Notes under the pieces: generated by a model
The model's database searches: none
Told to the model about the DNA's origin: nothing
The model's input: the letters and a program-made list of their open reading frames with translations, nothing else
Part shown: positions 16,777 through 31,132 of the stretch, one piece after another
How positions within the stretch are numbered: the first letter of the stretch is position 1
How the letters are laid out: each line of letters opens with the position of its first letter
Made by a program: the position numbers and the translations under genes
Assembly (NCBI RefSeq): GCF_039541115.1
Contig: NZ_BAABFP010000005.1
Location: 356,447 to 420,446 of the forward strand
DNA from: Angustibacter luteus
GTDB taxonomy: Bacteria > Actinomycetota > Actinomycetes > Actinomycetales > Angustibacteraceae
Length of the DNA stretch: 64,000 bases
Direction: 5' to 3'

Positions 16777-16854
16777 GGTCGGCGGCCCGCGAGGGCCGGA
16801 CCTCGCCTGGCTCGCCCAGGCCACCGGGTACCCCATCGATAGAGAGCGGCTGCA

Positions 16855-17415
16855 GTGGCATCGACGAACGACCTCAAGAACGGCATGGTGCTCAACCTGG
16901 AGGGCCAGCTCTGGTCCGTGGTGGAGTTCCAGCACGTCAAGCCCGGCAAGGGCCCGGCGTTCGTCCGCACCAAGCTGAAGGCCGTGCTCTCCGGCAAGGT
17001 GGTCGACAAGACCTTCAACGCCGGCACGAAGGTCGAGACGGCCAACGTCGACAAGCGGGACATGCAGTACCTGTACAAGGACGGCGACGACTTCGTCTTC
17101 ATGGACGGCGACACCTATGACCAGATCCACATCAGCGCCGCCACCGTGGGCTCCGCCGCCGACTTCATGCTCGAGAACCAGTCGGCCGTGGTGGCCCTGC
17201 ACGACGGCACCCCGCTGTACGTCGAGCTGCCGACGTCCGTCGTCCTGGTGATCACCTACACCGAGCCGGGCCTGCAGGGCGACCGCTCGACCGGAGGCAC
17301 CAAGCCGGCCACCCTCGAGACCGGCGCGCAGATCGCCGTCCCGCTGTTCCTCGAGACCGGCACCAGGGTCAAGGTCGACACCCGCTCGGGTGACTACCTC
17401 GGCCGGGTGAACTGA
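16855..17415 (+). CDS. efp: Elongation factor P (PGKGP subfamily)
   Basis: Binds stalled ribosomes and promotes peptide bond formation at polyproline stretches. 186 residues with the KOW-like N domain and two OB domains, including the EF-P signature [20 protein letters not shown] near residue 138. The tip loop of domain I reads KPGKGPAF. The palindromic PGKGP is characteristic of an actinobacterial EF-P subfamily reported to work without post-translational modification of the loop lysine. GTG 16855 matches the family N-terminus ([12 protein letters not shown]). Followed 6 nt later by nusB. Confidence 0.97.
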   Translation: MASTNDLKNGMVLNLEGQLWSVVEFQHVKPGKGPAFVRTKLKAVLSGKVVDKTFNAGTKVETANVDKRDMQYLYKDGDDFVFMDGDTYDQIHISAATVGSAADFMLENQSAVVALHDGTPLYVELPTSVVLVITYTEPGLQGDRSTGGTKPATLETGAQIAVPLFLETGTRVKVDTRSGDYLGRVN

Positions 17416-17421
17416 GCCCAG

Positions 17422-17832
17422 GTGGCAGCGCGCACGAAGGCACGCAAGCGCGCGGTCGACGTCCTGTTCGAGGCCGACCAGCGGCGTCGCGACGCGGTGT
17501 CCCTGCTGGCGGACCGCATCGCGCAGGCTGACCCGCCGGTGCACGAGTACACGGTCACCCTCGTCGAGGGCGTCGTCGCCCAGCGCGAGCGGCTGGACGA
17601 GCTGATCTCGACGTACTCGCAGGGCTGGACGATCGACCGCATGCCGGCGGTCGACCGGGCCCTGCTGCGGTTGGGGATCTGGGAGATCCTGTTCAACGAC
17701 GACGTCCCGGACGCGGTGGCCGTCTCCGAGGCGGTCAACCTCGCCACGTCGCTGTCGACCGACGACTCACCCTCGTTCGTCAACGGACTGCTGAGCCGGG
17801 TGCTCGAGCTCAAGCCGACCATCGCCCTCTGA
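17422..17832 (+). CDS. nusB: Transcription antitermination factor NusB
   Basis: All-helical RNA-binding protein that with NusE forms the boxA-binding part of the rRNA antitermination complex. 136 residues. Motifs: RTKARKRAVDVLFEADQRR at the N-terminus, MPAVDRALLRLGIWEILF near residue 75 and AVNLATSLSTDDSPSFVNG near 108. GTG 17422 follows efp with a 6-nt gap. Confidence 0.96.
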   Translation: MAARTKARKRAVDVLFEADQRRRDAVSLLADRIAQADPPVHEYTVTLVEGVVAQRERLDELISTYSQGWTIDRMPAVDRALLRLGIWEILFNDDVPDAVAVSEAVNLATSLSTDDSPSFVNGLLSRVLELKPTIAL

Positions 17833-17855
17833 GGGGCCGCAGCCAGGGAGTCACC

Positions 17856-19322
17856 GTGCCGCAACCGCACGTCCGGTTCGAGCGGGACCCCGCCGACGTG
17901 CTGCGGCAGCTGCACGAGCTGCGCGCGCAGGACGTGCCGACCCACGGCGGTCGGGTGCTGGCGTACGTCTACGACCCCGGGGTGCCGGCCGTCGACGAGC
18001 TGGCGGCCGAGGCGAGCCGGATCGCCTTGCACGTCAACGGTCTGGACCCGACGGCCTTCCCGTCCGTCGCGCGGATGGAGGCGGACCTGGTGCGCCGGGC
18101 GCGCGACCTGCTCGGCGGGGACGACGAGGTCGTCGGCAGCGTCACCAGCGGGGGCACCGAGAGCTGCCTGCTCGCGGTCAAGACGGCCCGCGACGCCTGG
18201 CGGGCCGCCGGTGGTGAGGGCCGGGCGCAGCTGGTGCTGCCGGTCACGGCGCACCCGGCCTTCCACAAGGCGGCGCACTACCTGGACCTCGAGGTGGTGC
18301 GGGTGCCGGTCGACGGGCCCACCGGCGCCGTGACCGCGGCGGCCGTCGACTCGGTGCTGGGACCCCGGGTCGCCCTGGTCGTGGTGTCGGCACCGTCCTA
18401 CCCCTACGGCGTGCTGGATCCGGTCGCGGAGGTCGCCGGACTCGCTGCGGCGCAGGGGATCGCCTGCCACGTCGACGCCTGCATCGGCGGCTGGGTGCTG
18501 CCGTACACCGACGTCGAGCAGCCGTGGGACCTGTCCCTGCCCGGCGTGACCAGCCTGTCCGTGGACCTGCACAAGTATGGCTACGTGCCGAAAGGCGCCT
18601 CGCTGCTGCTGCACCGCGGGCGCGACCGGGCGCGGTTGCAGTCGTTCGCGCTGGCCTCCTGGCCGGGGTACGCCGTGGTGAACCCGTCGATGCTCGGCTC
18701 GAAGCCTGCCGCCCCGCTGGCGGCGGCATGGGCCGTCGCAGAGGCGTTGGGGGACAGCGGTTACCGGGCTCTGGCCGGGCGGGCGCTGGCCGCGACGGCG
18801 CGGCTGGTGGAGGTCGCCCGGTCGATCCCGGGACTGCGGGTCGTCGGGGAACCGGCGGCCACCCTGTTCGCCGTCACCGCGGACCAGACGGTGCCCGTGG
18901 CTGAACGAGTCGACCCGCACCACCTGGCCGACGCGGCTCGGGCGCGGGGTTGGGTCATCCAGCCGCAGCCCGCCCTGCAGACGTCCGAGGGTTTGCTGCC
19001 GCGCACCGCCCACCTGACCGTCACCGCCGTGACGCTCGACGTGGTCGACGAGCTGGCCGGCGCCCTCGTCGCCGCCGCGGACGACGTCCGAGGTCGCGTT
19101 CCGGCGTCCGCAGATCCCGGTCTGATGGCCGCCGCGGCCCAGCTCGACCCGGCGACCCTGGACGCCGCGACCGCGCAGGCGCTGCTGGGGGTGGCGGGAC
19201 TCGAGTCCGGCGGCGCGCTACCGGCTGAGCTGGCTCCGCTGATGGCCCTGATCGAGCAGCTGCCGCCCGGCGTGACGGAGCGCCTGCTCACGGAGTACCT
19301 CGCCCGGCTCATCGAACCCTGA
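17856..19322 (+). CDS. PLP-dependent decarboxylase/lyase (sphingosine-1-phosphate lyase-like fold)
   Basis: 488-residue member of the group II decarboxylase / fold-type I PLP family. Seen: GSVTSGGTESCLLAVKTARD near residue 90 (phosphate-binding turn), AHPAFHKAAHYL, HVDACIGGWVLP with the PLP-pyridine Asp near residue 207, and SVDLHKYGYVPKGAS with the Schiff-base Lys near residue 236. The arrangement resembles S1P lyases and related aspartate aminotransferase family annotations more than glutamate decarboxylases. The last 70 residues are Ala/Leu-rich and not part of the core fold. The substrate cannot be deduced. It is convergent with bldD. Confidence 0.8.
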   Translation: MPQPHVRFERDPADVLRQLHELRAQDVPTHGGRVLAYVYDPGVPAVDELAAEASRIALHVNGLDPTAFPSVARMEADLVRRARDLLGGDDEVVGSVTSGGTESCLLAVKTARDAWRAAGGEGRAQLVLPVTAHPAFHKAAHYLDLEVVRVPVDGPTGAVTAAAVDSVLGPRVALVVVSAPSYPYGVLDPVAEVAGLAAAQGIACHVDACIGGWVLPYTDVEQPWDLSLPGVTSLSVDLHKYGYVPKGASLLLHRGRDRARLQSFALASWPGYAVVNPSMLGSKPAAPLAAAWAVAEALGDSGYRALAGRALAATARLVEVARSIPGLRVVGEPAATLFAVTADQTVPVAERVDPHHLADAARARGWVIQPQPALQTSEGLLPRTAHLTVTAVTLDVVDELAGALVAAADDVRGRVPASADPGLMAAAAQLDPATLDAATAQALLGVAGLESGGALPAELAPLMALIEQLPPGVTERLLTEYLARLIEP

Positions 19323-19376
19323 GCCCACCCCGGTTGGTGTCGCGGCGCAACGCCACTACGCAAGGAATGGAGTAAC

Positions 19377-19416
19377 GGCACGCAGTCCCAGGTAGGCGTA
19401 CTTGGGACTGCGTGCC
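19377..19416. terminator. Bidirectional terminator hairpin between decarboxylase gene and bldD
   Basis: GGCACGCAGTCCCA (19377-19390) is perfectly complementary to 19403-19416. The stem extends inward by four more pairs (one wobble) to 18 bp around a GGCG loop. It sits between convergent stop codons (19322 and 19439). There is no T tract on either side. Confidence 0.7.
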
Positions 19417-19438
19417 AACGGGCGCGGCGGTTCGGCGG

Positions 19439-19945
19439 TCAGAGGCGGTCGGTGCCACCCTCGACGGCACGACGAGCATCGGGGTCGAGCACGCCCCAGG
19501 AGATGAGCTCCTCGGCGAGCATGGCCGGCGGCATGTCGTAGATGACGGCCAGCGTGCGCAGGTCGTCCTGTCGGATCGACAGCACCTTGCCGTTGTAGTC
19601 GCCGCGCTGGGACTGGATCGTCGAGGCGTACCGGGCCAGCGGTCCGGCGCGCTCGGCGGGCACGTTGCTCAGCCGCTCGAGGTCGATGACCAGCCGCGGC
19701 GGGGCCTCGACGACGGACGAGCTGCCGGCGTCCGGCAGCAGCGCGGAGACGGGTACCCCGTAGAAGTCGGCGAGCTCAGCCAGGCGCTGGACGGTTACGG
19801 CGCGGTCCCCGCGCTCGTAGGACCCGACGACGACGGCCTTCCACTTGCCCTCGGACCGCTCCTCCACCCCGTGCAGGGACAGGCCCTGCTGGGTGCGGAT
19901 CGCCCGCAGACGCGACCCGAGAGATCGGGCGTAGTCCGTCGACAT
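19439..19945 (-). CDS. bldD: Developmental master regulator BldD
   Basis: Dimeric DNA-binding repressor whose dimerisation is driven by tetrameric cyclic di-GMP. 168 residues: N-terminal XRE-type HTH (LRAIRTQQGLSLHGVEERS, then VVVGSYERGDRAVTVQRLAE) and C-terminal c-di-GMP-binding domain. The RXD-X8-RXXD ligand motif is intact as RGD, eight residues, RQDD. ATG 19945 is preceded by GAGGAG and matches the Streptomyces BldD N-terminus (MS-EYAKQLG); longer readings to 20041 run into the promoter. It is transcribed opposite to pyrR. A BldD-box-like site lies in its promoter at 20015-20029. Confidence 0.96.
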   Translation of the reverse strand: MSTDYARSLGSRLRAIRTQQGLSLHGVEERSEGKWKAVVVGSYERGDRAVTVQRLAELADFYGVPVSALLPDAGSSSVVEAPPRLVIDLERLSNVPAERAGPLARYASTIQSQRGDYNGKVLSIRQDDLRTLAVIYDMPPAMLAEELISWGVLDPDARRAVEGGTDRL

Positions 19946-20014
19946 CGGTACTCCTCGCTCTGACCCGGCCGGTCCACGGGCCGCTGACGCCGGGTCGTCA
20001 GCTGCCTCCATATG

Positions 20015-20029
20015 GTCACGGAGCGTAAC
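20015..20029. promoter_or_regulatory. BldD-box-like operator in the bldD promoter
   Basis: The palindromic BldD consensus is nTnACnC(A/T)GnGTnAn. The sequence TCACGGAGCGTAA inside this stretch matches all fixed positions except one, read on either strand. On the minus strand a TTGACG (20036-20041) lies just upstream, so the box falls in the spacer/-10 region of the bldD promoter. Autorepression is known for BldD in Streptomyces. Confidence 0.5.
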
Positions 20030-20087
20030 GGATCGCGTCAAGTCTGAACACGCGAACCGACCCGATTAGGCCCCGAATGGGTGCTAG

Positions 20088-21717
<1,630 letters not shown>

Positions 21718-21721
<4 letters not shown>

Positions 21722-23031
21722 GCTCGTACCTGCTGCGCGGCGTCCGGCCGCTCGGTGGTGACCCGACCGACCTGCTGCTGCGGGACGGCGTGATCGCGGC
21801 CATCGGCCCGGACCTCGGCTCCGACGCGGACGACGAGACCACGGTCGTGGACGGCGCCGGCCTGGTCGTGCTGCCCGGCCTGGTCGACCTGCACACCCAC
21901 CTCCGCGAACCGGGACGCGAGGACGCGGAGACCGTCGAGTCCGGCACCCGGGCCGCGGCCGCTGGCGGCTTCACCGCCGTGCACGCCATGGCCAACACGG
22001 ACCCGGTGGCCGACACCGCCGGGGTCGTGGAGCAGGTGTGGCGGCTCGGCCGCGAGGCCGGCTGGGTCGACGTGCGGCCCGTCGGTGCGGTCACGGTCGG
22101 GCTGGCCGGCGAGCGGCTGGCCGAGCTCGGTGCGATGGCGGACTCGGCCGCCCAGGTCCGGGTGTTCAGCGACGACGGGCACTGCGTGGACGACGCGGTC
22201 CTCATGCGCCGCGCCCTGGAGTACGTCAAGGCGTTCGACGGCGTCGTGGCCCAGCACGCCCAGGAGCCCCGGCTCACCGTGGGCGCGCAGATGCACGAGG
22301 GCGACGTGTCCGGGGTCCTCGGCCTGACCGGCTGGCCGGCGGTCGCGGAGGAGGCGATCATCGCCCGGGACGTGCTGCTGGCCGAGCACGTCGGCTCCCG
22401 GCTGCACGTCTGCCACGTGTCCACCGCGGGCTCGGTCGAGATCGTCCGGTGGGCGAAGTCGCGCGGGGTCGACGTCACGGCTGAGGTCACCCCGCACCAC
22501 CTGGTGCTCACCGACGAGCTGGTCCGCACCTACGACCCCCGCTTCAAGGTCAACCCGCCGCTGCGGTCGTCGTCCGACGTCGAGGCGCTGCGCGCGGCGC
22601 TGGCCGACGGCACCATCGACGCCGTCGCCACCGACCACGCCCCGCACCCCAGCGAGGACAAGGACTGCGAGTGGCTCGCCGCGGCCATGGGGATGACCGG
22701 GCTCGAGACGGCGCTCTCCGTGGTCATCGAGACCATGGTCGAGACCGGCCTGCTGGACTGGGCCGGGGTCGCGGACCGCATGTCCGTCCGTCCCTCCGCG
22801 ATCGGCCGGGTCAGCGGCCACGGCCGCGCGATCGAGGTCGGCGAGCCGGCGAACCTGACGCTGGTGGACCCGCAGGCCCGCTGGACGGTCGACCCCGCGC
22901 GGCAGCAGACGGCCAGCCGCAACACCCCGTTCGCCGGGCGCGAGATGCACGGCCGGGTGGTCGCGACCTTCCTGCGTGGTCGCGCCACCGTGCTGGAAGG
23001 CCAGCCGATCGAGCACCGGGAGCTCGTGTGA
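21718..23031 (+). CDS. pyrC: Dihydroorotase (type I)
   Basis: Cyclises N-carbamoylaspartate to dihydroorotate; amidohydrolase fold. 437 residues. Metal-binding motifs: [12 protein letters not shown] near residue 57, [10 protein letters not shown] near 150, QHAQEPRL near 176, HVCHVST near 229 and the catalytic Asp in ATDHAPH near 302. ATG 21718 overlaps the pyrB stop by 4 nt and gives the usual N-terminus; the longer frame upstream lies inside pyrB and is a shadow. Confidence 0.96.
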
Positions 23032-23543
23032 GCCGGGGGCCGGCGGTCGCCATCGTCGCCGTCCTGGTGCTGCTCGCCTGGGCCGGGATGTGGTGGGGCT
23101 GGCGTTCCCGTACCCGCCGCCAGCGCGACGTCCCCGCGCCGCCGGCGCCGTCGCAGGCGCTGGCCGACCGCACGGCGAACGAGGGCGTCGAGGCGACCTA
23201 CGTGTCGACGACGGCGGCGAACGACTGGCTCGACCGGATCGCCGTGCACGGGCTCGGCGTCCGCAGCGACGCGCGGGTGCTGGCCACGGACGACGGCATC
23301 GCGGTCGTCCGCGAGGGCGCACCGGACCTGCTCGTCCCCGCCGTCGACCTGCGAGAGGTCCGGCGCGAGAGCGTGCGGGCCGGCAAGGCCGTGACCGGGC
23401 AGGGACTCCTGGTCTGGGACTGGGACCTGGGCGGCGCCACGGTGAGCACGGCGGTGGCGGCGCGGCACGACGGCGACCGGGACGCGCTCGAGCAGCAGAT
23501 CAAGGCCCTCATCGACCAGCACCACCAGCAGGAGGCGAAGTGA
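23028..23543 (+). CDS. Membrane-anchored PH-like protein of the pyr operon
   Basis: 171 residues from GTG 23028, which overlaps the pyrC stop. One N-terminal transmembrane helix ([18 protein letters not shown], about residues 7-24) is followed by a basic stretch (RSRTRRQRD) and a cytosolic beta-rich domain ending in a helix ([16 protein letters not shown]), consistent with a PH-like fold. Actinobacterial pyr operons carry a similar gene between pyrC and carA. Its function is unknown. Tight coupling (4-nt overlaps on both sides) says it is made with the pyrimidine enzymes, but no catalytic motif is visible. Confidence 0.8.
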   Translation: MSRGPAVAIVAVLVLLAWAGMWWGWRSRTRRQRDVPAPPAPSQALADRTANEGVEATYVSTTAANDWLDRIAVHGLGVRSDARVLATDDGIAVVREGAPDLLVPAVDLREVRRESVRAGKAVTGQGLLVWDWDLGGATVSTAVAARHDGDRDALEQQIKALIDQHHQQEAK

Positions 23544-24672
23544 CGCAGGCGCTGCTCGTCCTGGAGGACGGCCGCACGTTCCGCGGCGAACCGTTCGGGG
23601 CCACCGGCCGGTGCGTCGGTGAGGCGGTGTTCTCCACCGGGATGACCGGCTACCAGGAGACGCTGACCGACCCGAGCTACCACCGCCAGGTCGTCGTGCA
23701 GACCGCGCCGCACATCGGCAACACCGGCGTGAACGACGAGGACGGCGAGTCGTCGCGCATCTGGGTGTCCGGCTACGTCGTCCGCGACCCCTCCCCGCGC
23801 CCGTCCAGCTGGCGCTCTCGCCGCTCGCTCGGCGACGAGCTGGCCGCGCAGGGCGTCGTCGGCATCGCCGGCGTCGACACCCGGGCGCTGACCCGGCACC
23901 TGCGCGAGCGCGGGGCGATGCGCGCCGGGGTGTTCTCCGGCCCGGACGCCGAGCTGGCTGTCGCGGACCTGCTGGACGTCGTCCGGTCGGCTCCGCAGAT
24001 GGCCGGGGCGGCGCTCGCCCAGGAGGTCTCCACCGACCAGCCCTACGTGGTGGAGCCGGTGGGGGACAAGCGGTTCACGGTGGTCGCGCTGGACCTCGGC
24101 ATCAAGTCGATGACCCCGCAGCGGATGGCCGAGCACGGGATGCGCGTGCACGTGCTGCCGGCCGATGCCGGCATCGACGACGTGATCGCGCTCGAGCCGG
24201 ACGGCGTGTTCTTCAGCAACGGCCCGGGGGACCCGGCCACCGCCGACCCGCAGGTGACGCTGCTGCGGGACGTGCTCGAACGGCGGATCCCGTTCTTCGG
24301 GATCTGCTTCGGCAACCAGCTGCTGGGTCGGGCCCTCGGGTTCGGCACCTACAAGCTGGGCTACGGCCACCGCGGCATCAACCAGCCGGTGATGGACCGC
24401 ACGACGGGCAAGGTCGAGGTCACCGCGCACAACCACGGGTTCGCCGTGGACGCCCCCCGGGACGGCGAGTCGCAGACCCCGTTCGGCCGGGCCCGGGTGA
24501 GCCACGTGTGCCTGAACGACGACGTCGTCGAGGGCCTCGAGTGCCTGGACGTGCCGGCCTTCTCGGTGCAGTACCACCCGGAGGCTGCGGCCGGACCGCA
24601 CGACGCGGCGTACCTGTTCGACCGGTTCGCCGACCTGATGACGCACGCCAGCGACGAAGGGAAGGGCGCCTG

Positions 24673-24673
<1 letters not shown>
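23540..24673 (+). CDS. carA: Carbamoyl-phosphate synthase small (glutaminase) subunit
   Basis: Supplies ammonia from glutamine to CarB. 377 residues: N-terminal CPSase small-chain domain ([17 protein letters not shown] near residue 37) and a C-terminal class I glutamine amidotransferase domain with the catalytic Cys in [12 protein letters not shown] near residue 255 and the His-x-Glu in VQYHPEA near residue 345. A run [15 protein letters not shown] replaces the usual short loop near residue 80, as in other actinobacterial CarA. GTG 23540 overlaps the previous stop; the carB start shares a base with the carA stop. Confidence 0.97.
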
Positions 24674-27956
<3,283 letters not shown>

Positions 27957-27960
<4 letters not shown>

Positions 27961-28853
27961 GCGTGCCGTCCTCCCGCCGACCCGGGGGACCGGTCCAGGT
28001 CGCCGGGCGGATCATCTCCGTCCGTCGCGTGGGCGCCTACCAGCACCTGACGATCCTGGCGCCGGGGGTGGCCGAGACGGCCCGGCCGGGCCAGTTCGTC
28101 GCCCTCGCGGTCGGCGGCGAGCGGACCGGCATGCTGCTGCGCCGCTCGTTCTCGATCCACAAGGTCACGCCCACCGGGGTGTACGGCGGCACGGTCGACG
28201 TCGTGGTGGCCGACGCCGGTCGCGGCACGCACTGGCTGACCACCCGCGGGGTGGGTGAGCCGGTCGACGTCGTCGGCCCGCTGGGCCGGGCGTTCCCGCT
28301 GCCGAAGACGCCCGAGGCGTGCGTGCTGGTCGGCGGTGGCTACGGCACGGCGCCGCTGTTCTGGCTGGCGGACGTCCTGCGCGAGCGCGGCTGCCGGGTG
28401 GACATCATCCTGGGCGCGGCCAGCGAGGACCGGCTGTTCGGGGTGCTGGAGGCGCGGCGGTCGTCGACCACGTCGACCGTCACCACGGACGACGGCTCCG
28501 CCGGCACGAAGGGGCGGGTGACCAACGTCCTCGGCGAGGTGATCGACCGCGCCGACGCGTCCGTCGTGTATGCCTGCGGCCCGATGGCCATGCTGCGCGC
28601 CGTGACCGACGTCGCCACCGCGCACGGCGCCGTCGCGCAGGTAGCGGTCGAGGAGTCGATGGCTTGCGGCATCGGCATCTGCATGACCTGCGTGATGCCG
28701 GTCGAGGGCCCGGACGGGCAGACCCGGATGCTGCGCTCCTGCGTCGAGGGACCGGTCTTCCGCGGTGACACGGTGCGCTGGGAGTCCTGGCAGGACGGCA
28801 TCGGCCGGGTGCCCGACGACTGCGTCGGCGCGGCCGCGATGAGGAGCCACTGA
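27957..28853 (+). CDS. pyrK: Dihydroorotate dehydrogenase electron-transfer subunit PyrK
   Basis: FAD and [2Fe-2S] protein passing electrons from PyrD to NAD+. 298 residues of ferredoxin-reductase fold: RRSFSIHKV (FAD binding) near residue 62, [17 protein letters not shown] (NAD binding) near 124, and the C-terminal cluster cysteines in [14 protein letters not shown] plus [11 protein letters not shown]. Its presence next to pyrD makes the dehydrogenase class 1B. It overlaps carB by 4 nt. Confidence 0.93.
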
Positions 28854-29833
28854 TGACGCTGGACGTCGCCACGGTCGACATGACGGCCCGGATCGGTTCG
28901 CTGACCCTGCCGAACCCGCTGATGACGGCCTCCGGCTGCGCCGCGGCGGGTCGCGAGCTGCACCAGTTCTTCGACGTGGGCGAGCTGGGGGCCGTGGTCA
29001 CCAAGTCGGTGATGACGGCGCCGCGGTCCGGCCGGGACACCCCGCGGATGGCCGAGACGGACAGCGGCATGCTCAACTCGATCGGCCTGCAGGGCCCGGG
29101 GATCGACGCGTTCGTCGAGAAGGACCTGGCCTGGCTGCGCGAGGTCGGCGCCCGGGCGGTGGTGTCGATCGCCGGCAGCAGCGTGCAGGAGTTCCGCGAC
29201 CTCGCCGCCCGGCTGGCGGACGAGCCCGGGGTAGCGGCCATCGAGGTCAACATCTCGTGCCCCAACGTCGCGAACCGCGGTCTGGTGTTCGCCTGCGAGC
29301 CGACGTCCGCGGCCTCCGTGGTCGCGGCCGTGCGCGCGGTGCTCCCGCCGACCATCCCGCTGCTGGCCAAGCTCTCGCCGGACGTCACGGACATCGTGGA
29401 GATCGCCGCGGCCTGCGTGTCCGCCGGCGCGGACGGGCTGACGATGATCAACACGTTGCTGGGCATCAGCATCGACGTCGACCGGATGCGCCCGCGGCTG
29501 GCCGGGCTCACCGGTGGGCTGAGCGGCCCGGCGGTCCGGCCGGTGGCAGTGCGGTGCATCTGGCAGGTGCAGGCCGCCATGCTCGCCGGGCGGCTGCCCA
29601 CGGTTCCGATCGTGGGGGTCGGGGGAGTCCGGACCGGCCTCGACGCCCTGGAGCTGGTGCTGGCGGGGGCCTGCGCGGTCCAGGTCGGCACCGTCGCCTT
29701 CCACGACCCGAGCGCGCCCCTGCGGGTGCGGGACGAGCTCGCGAAGGCTGTGCAGGAGCGCGGTTTCAGCAGCTTCATGGATGCCGTCGGTCACGCCCAT
29801 CGGGTGCTGGCCACAGCGGAGGGAACGCGATGA
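28853..29833 (+). CDS. pyrD: Dihydroorotate dehydrogenase, class 1B catalytic subunit
   Basis: FMN flavoprotein oxidising dihydroorotate to orotate. 326 residues of TIM-barrel fold: NPLMTASGCAAAGRE near residue 20, GLQGPGIDAFV, the catalytic Cys in EVNISCPNV near residue 135 (Cys is the class 1 base, unlike Ser in class 2), TMINTLLGI and GVGGVRTGLDALELVLAGA near the C-terminus. The start overlaps the pyrK stop by 1 nt. Confidence 0.96.
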   Translation: MTLDVATVDMTARIGSLTLPNPLMTASGCAAAGRELHQFFDVGELGAVVTKSVMTAPRSGRDTPRMAETDSGMLNSIGLQGPGIDAFVEKDLAWLREVGARAVVSIAGSSVQEFRDLAARLADEPGVAAIEVNISCPNVANRGLVFACEPTSAASVVAAVRAVLPPTIPLLAKLSPDVTDIVEIAAACVSAGADGLTMINTLLGISIDVDRMRPRLAGLTGGLSGPAVRPVAVRCIWQVQAAMLAGRLPTVPIVGVGGVRTGLDALELVLAGACAVQVGTVAFHDPSAPLRVRDELAKAVQERGFSSFMDAVGHAHRVLATAEGTR

Positions 29834-30681
29834 TCGCACCGTTCGGGATCCGGTTGAGGTCCTTGATGAACAAGCGTGGGGCGCTCTGCGTCGGGATCGA
29901 CCCGCACGCGTCGCTGCTGTCCGCCTGGGGCCTGGACGACGACGCCCGTGGTCTCGAGCGGTTCGCGATGACCTGCGTCGAGGCACTGGCCGGGCAGGTC
30001 GCCGTGCTGAAGCCGCAGTCCGCGTTCTTCGAGCGGCACGGCTCGGCCGGGGTCGCCGTGCTGGAGCGGGTCGTGCGCGAGGCCCGCGAGGCCGGCGCGC
30101 TGGTCATCACCGACGCCAAGCGCGGGGACATCGGCTCGACGATGACCGCCTACGCGCAGGCCTACCTCGACCAGTCCAGCCCTCTGGCGACGGACGCGCT
30201 CACGGTGAACCCGTACCTGGGCTACGAGTCACTGCGGCCGGCACTGGACCTGGCTGCGGCGCAACGGTGCGGCATCTTCGTGCTCGGCCTCACCTCGAAC
30301 CCGGAGGCCGGCCAGGTACAGCACGCGGTCGGGCCGCAGGGGGGTTCGGTGGCGGCGGCGATCGTGGCCGGGGTGAGCGCCGACAACGCGGGCTGCCCCG
30401 ACCTCGGCGACGTCGGGCTCGTCGTCGGCGCGACCATCGGCTCGGCGGTTACGGACCTCGGGATCGACCTGGCCGCCAGCCACGCGCCACTGCTGGCGCC
30501 CGGGATCGGCGCGCAGGGTGCCGGTGCGGGCGAGCTCGCGAAGGTGTTCGGCGCGGCGGTCCGCAACGTGCTGCCCTCCTCGTCGCGCGAGGTGCTCGGT
30601 GCGGGGCCCTCGGTGACGGCGCTGCAGGACGCGGCCGACCGGACGCTGGACGCCTGCCGGGCCGTGCTGGGTGAGCCCTGA
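29830..30681 (+). CDS. pyrF: Orotidine 5'-phosphate decarboxylase (type 2)
   Basis: Last step of UMP synthesis. 283 residues. The catalytic motif DAKRGDIGSTM near residue 95 is the long-form (type 2) signature; CVGIDPHASLLSAWGL near the N-terminus and LAPGIGAQGAG near residue 220 bind substrate. It overlaps pyrD by 4 nt and ends the operon. No pyrE (orotate phosphoribosyltransferase) is present in this window, so it must be elsewhere. Confidence 0.96.
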   Translation: MIAPFGIRLRSLMNKRGALCVGIDPHASLLSAWGLDDDARGLERFAMTCVEALAGQVAVLKPQSAFFERHGSAGVAVLERVVREAREAGALVITDAKRGDIGSTMTAYAQAYLDQSSPLATDALTVNPYLGYESLRPALDLAAAQRCGIFVLGLTSNPEAGQVQHAVGPQGGSVAAAIVAGVSADNAGCPDLGDVGLVVGATIGSAVTDLGIDLAASHAPLLAPGIGAQGAGAGELAKVFGAAVRNVLPSSSREVLGAGPSVTALQDAADRTLDACRAVLGEP

Positions 30682-30811
30682 CGAACCGCCAGACGTCGTC
30701 CGCCGGCCGAACTGCCGGGTCTCGTTGCCGCAGTGGGCGATGAGTCGCTAGGTTCTGACCCTGCCCGCAGCAAACCCTGGGGGCTCCGACCGACCCTCGA
30801 GGTGACGCATC

Positions 30812-31132
30812 GTGGCCCTGCCGCCCCTGACCCCGGAGCAGCGTCAGGCTGCGCTCGAGAAGGCTGCCGCGGCGCGCCGTGAGCGCGCGGAGGTCAAGAG
30901 CCGGCTGAAGCACGCGCAGGGCTCCCTGGAGGACGTGATCGTCGAGGGCCAGCGCAACGACGTGATCGGCAAGATGAAGGTCTCGGCGCTGCTCGAGGCC
31001 ATGCCTGGGGTCGGCAAGGTGCGGGCCCGCCAGATCATGGACGAGCTGGCCATCTCGGAGAGCCGCCGGGTGCGCGGGCTGGGCTCCAAGCAGGCGTCCG
31101 CGCTCGTCGCGCGGTTCTCGACCGGATCGTGA
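30812..31132 (+). CDS. mihF: Actinobacterial integration host factor mIHF
   Basis: Nucleoid-associated protein unrelated to E. coli IHF in sequence. 106 residues: an N-terminal helix rich in Ala/Arg, the basic [11 protein letters not shown] segment, then a helix-two-turn-helix-like domain with [20 protein letters not shown] near residue 62, the DNA-binding core of the family. GTG 30812 is preceded by GAGGTGA. It overlaps gmk by 4 nt, a pairing conserved in actinobacteria. Confidence 0.95.
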   Translation: MALPPLTPEQRQAALEKAAAARRERAEVKSRLKHAQGSLEDVIVEGQRNDVIGKMKVSALLEAMPGVGKVRARQIMDELAISESRRVRGLGSKQASALVARFSTGS

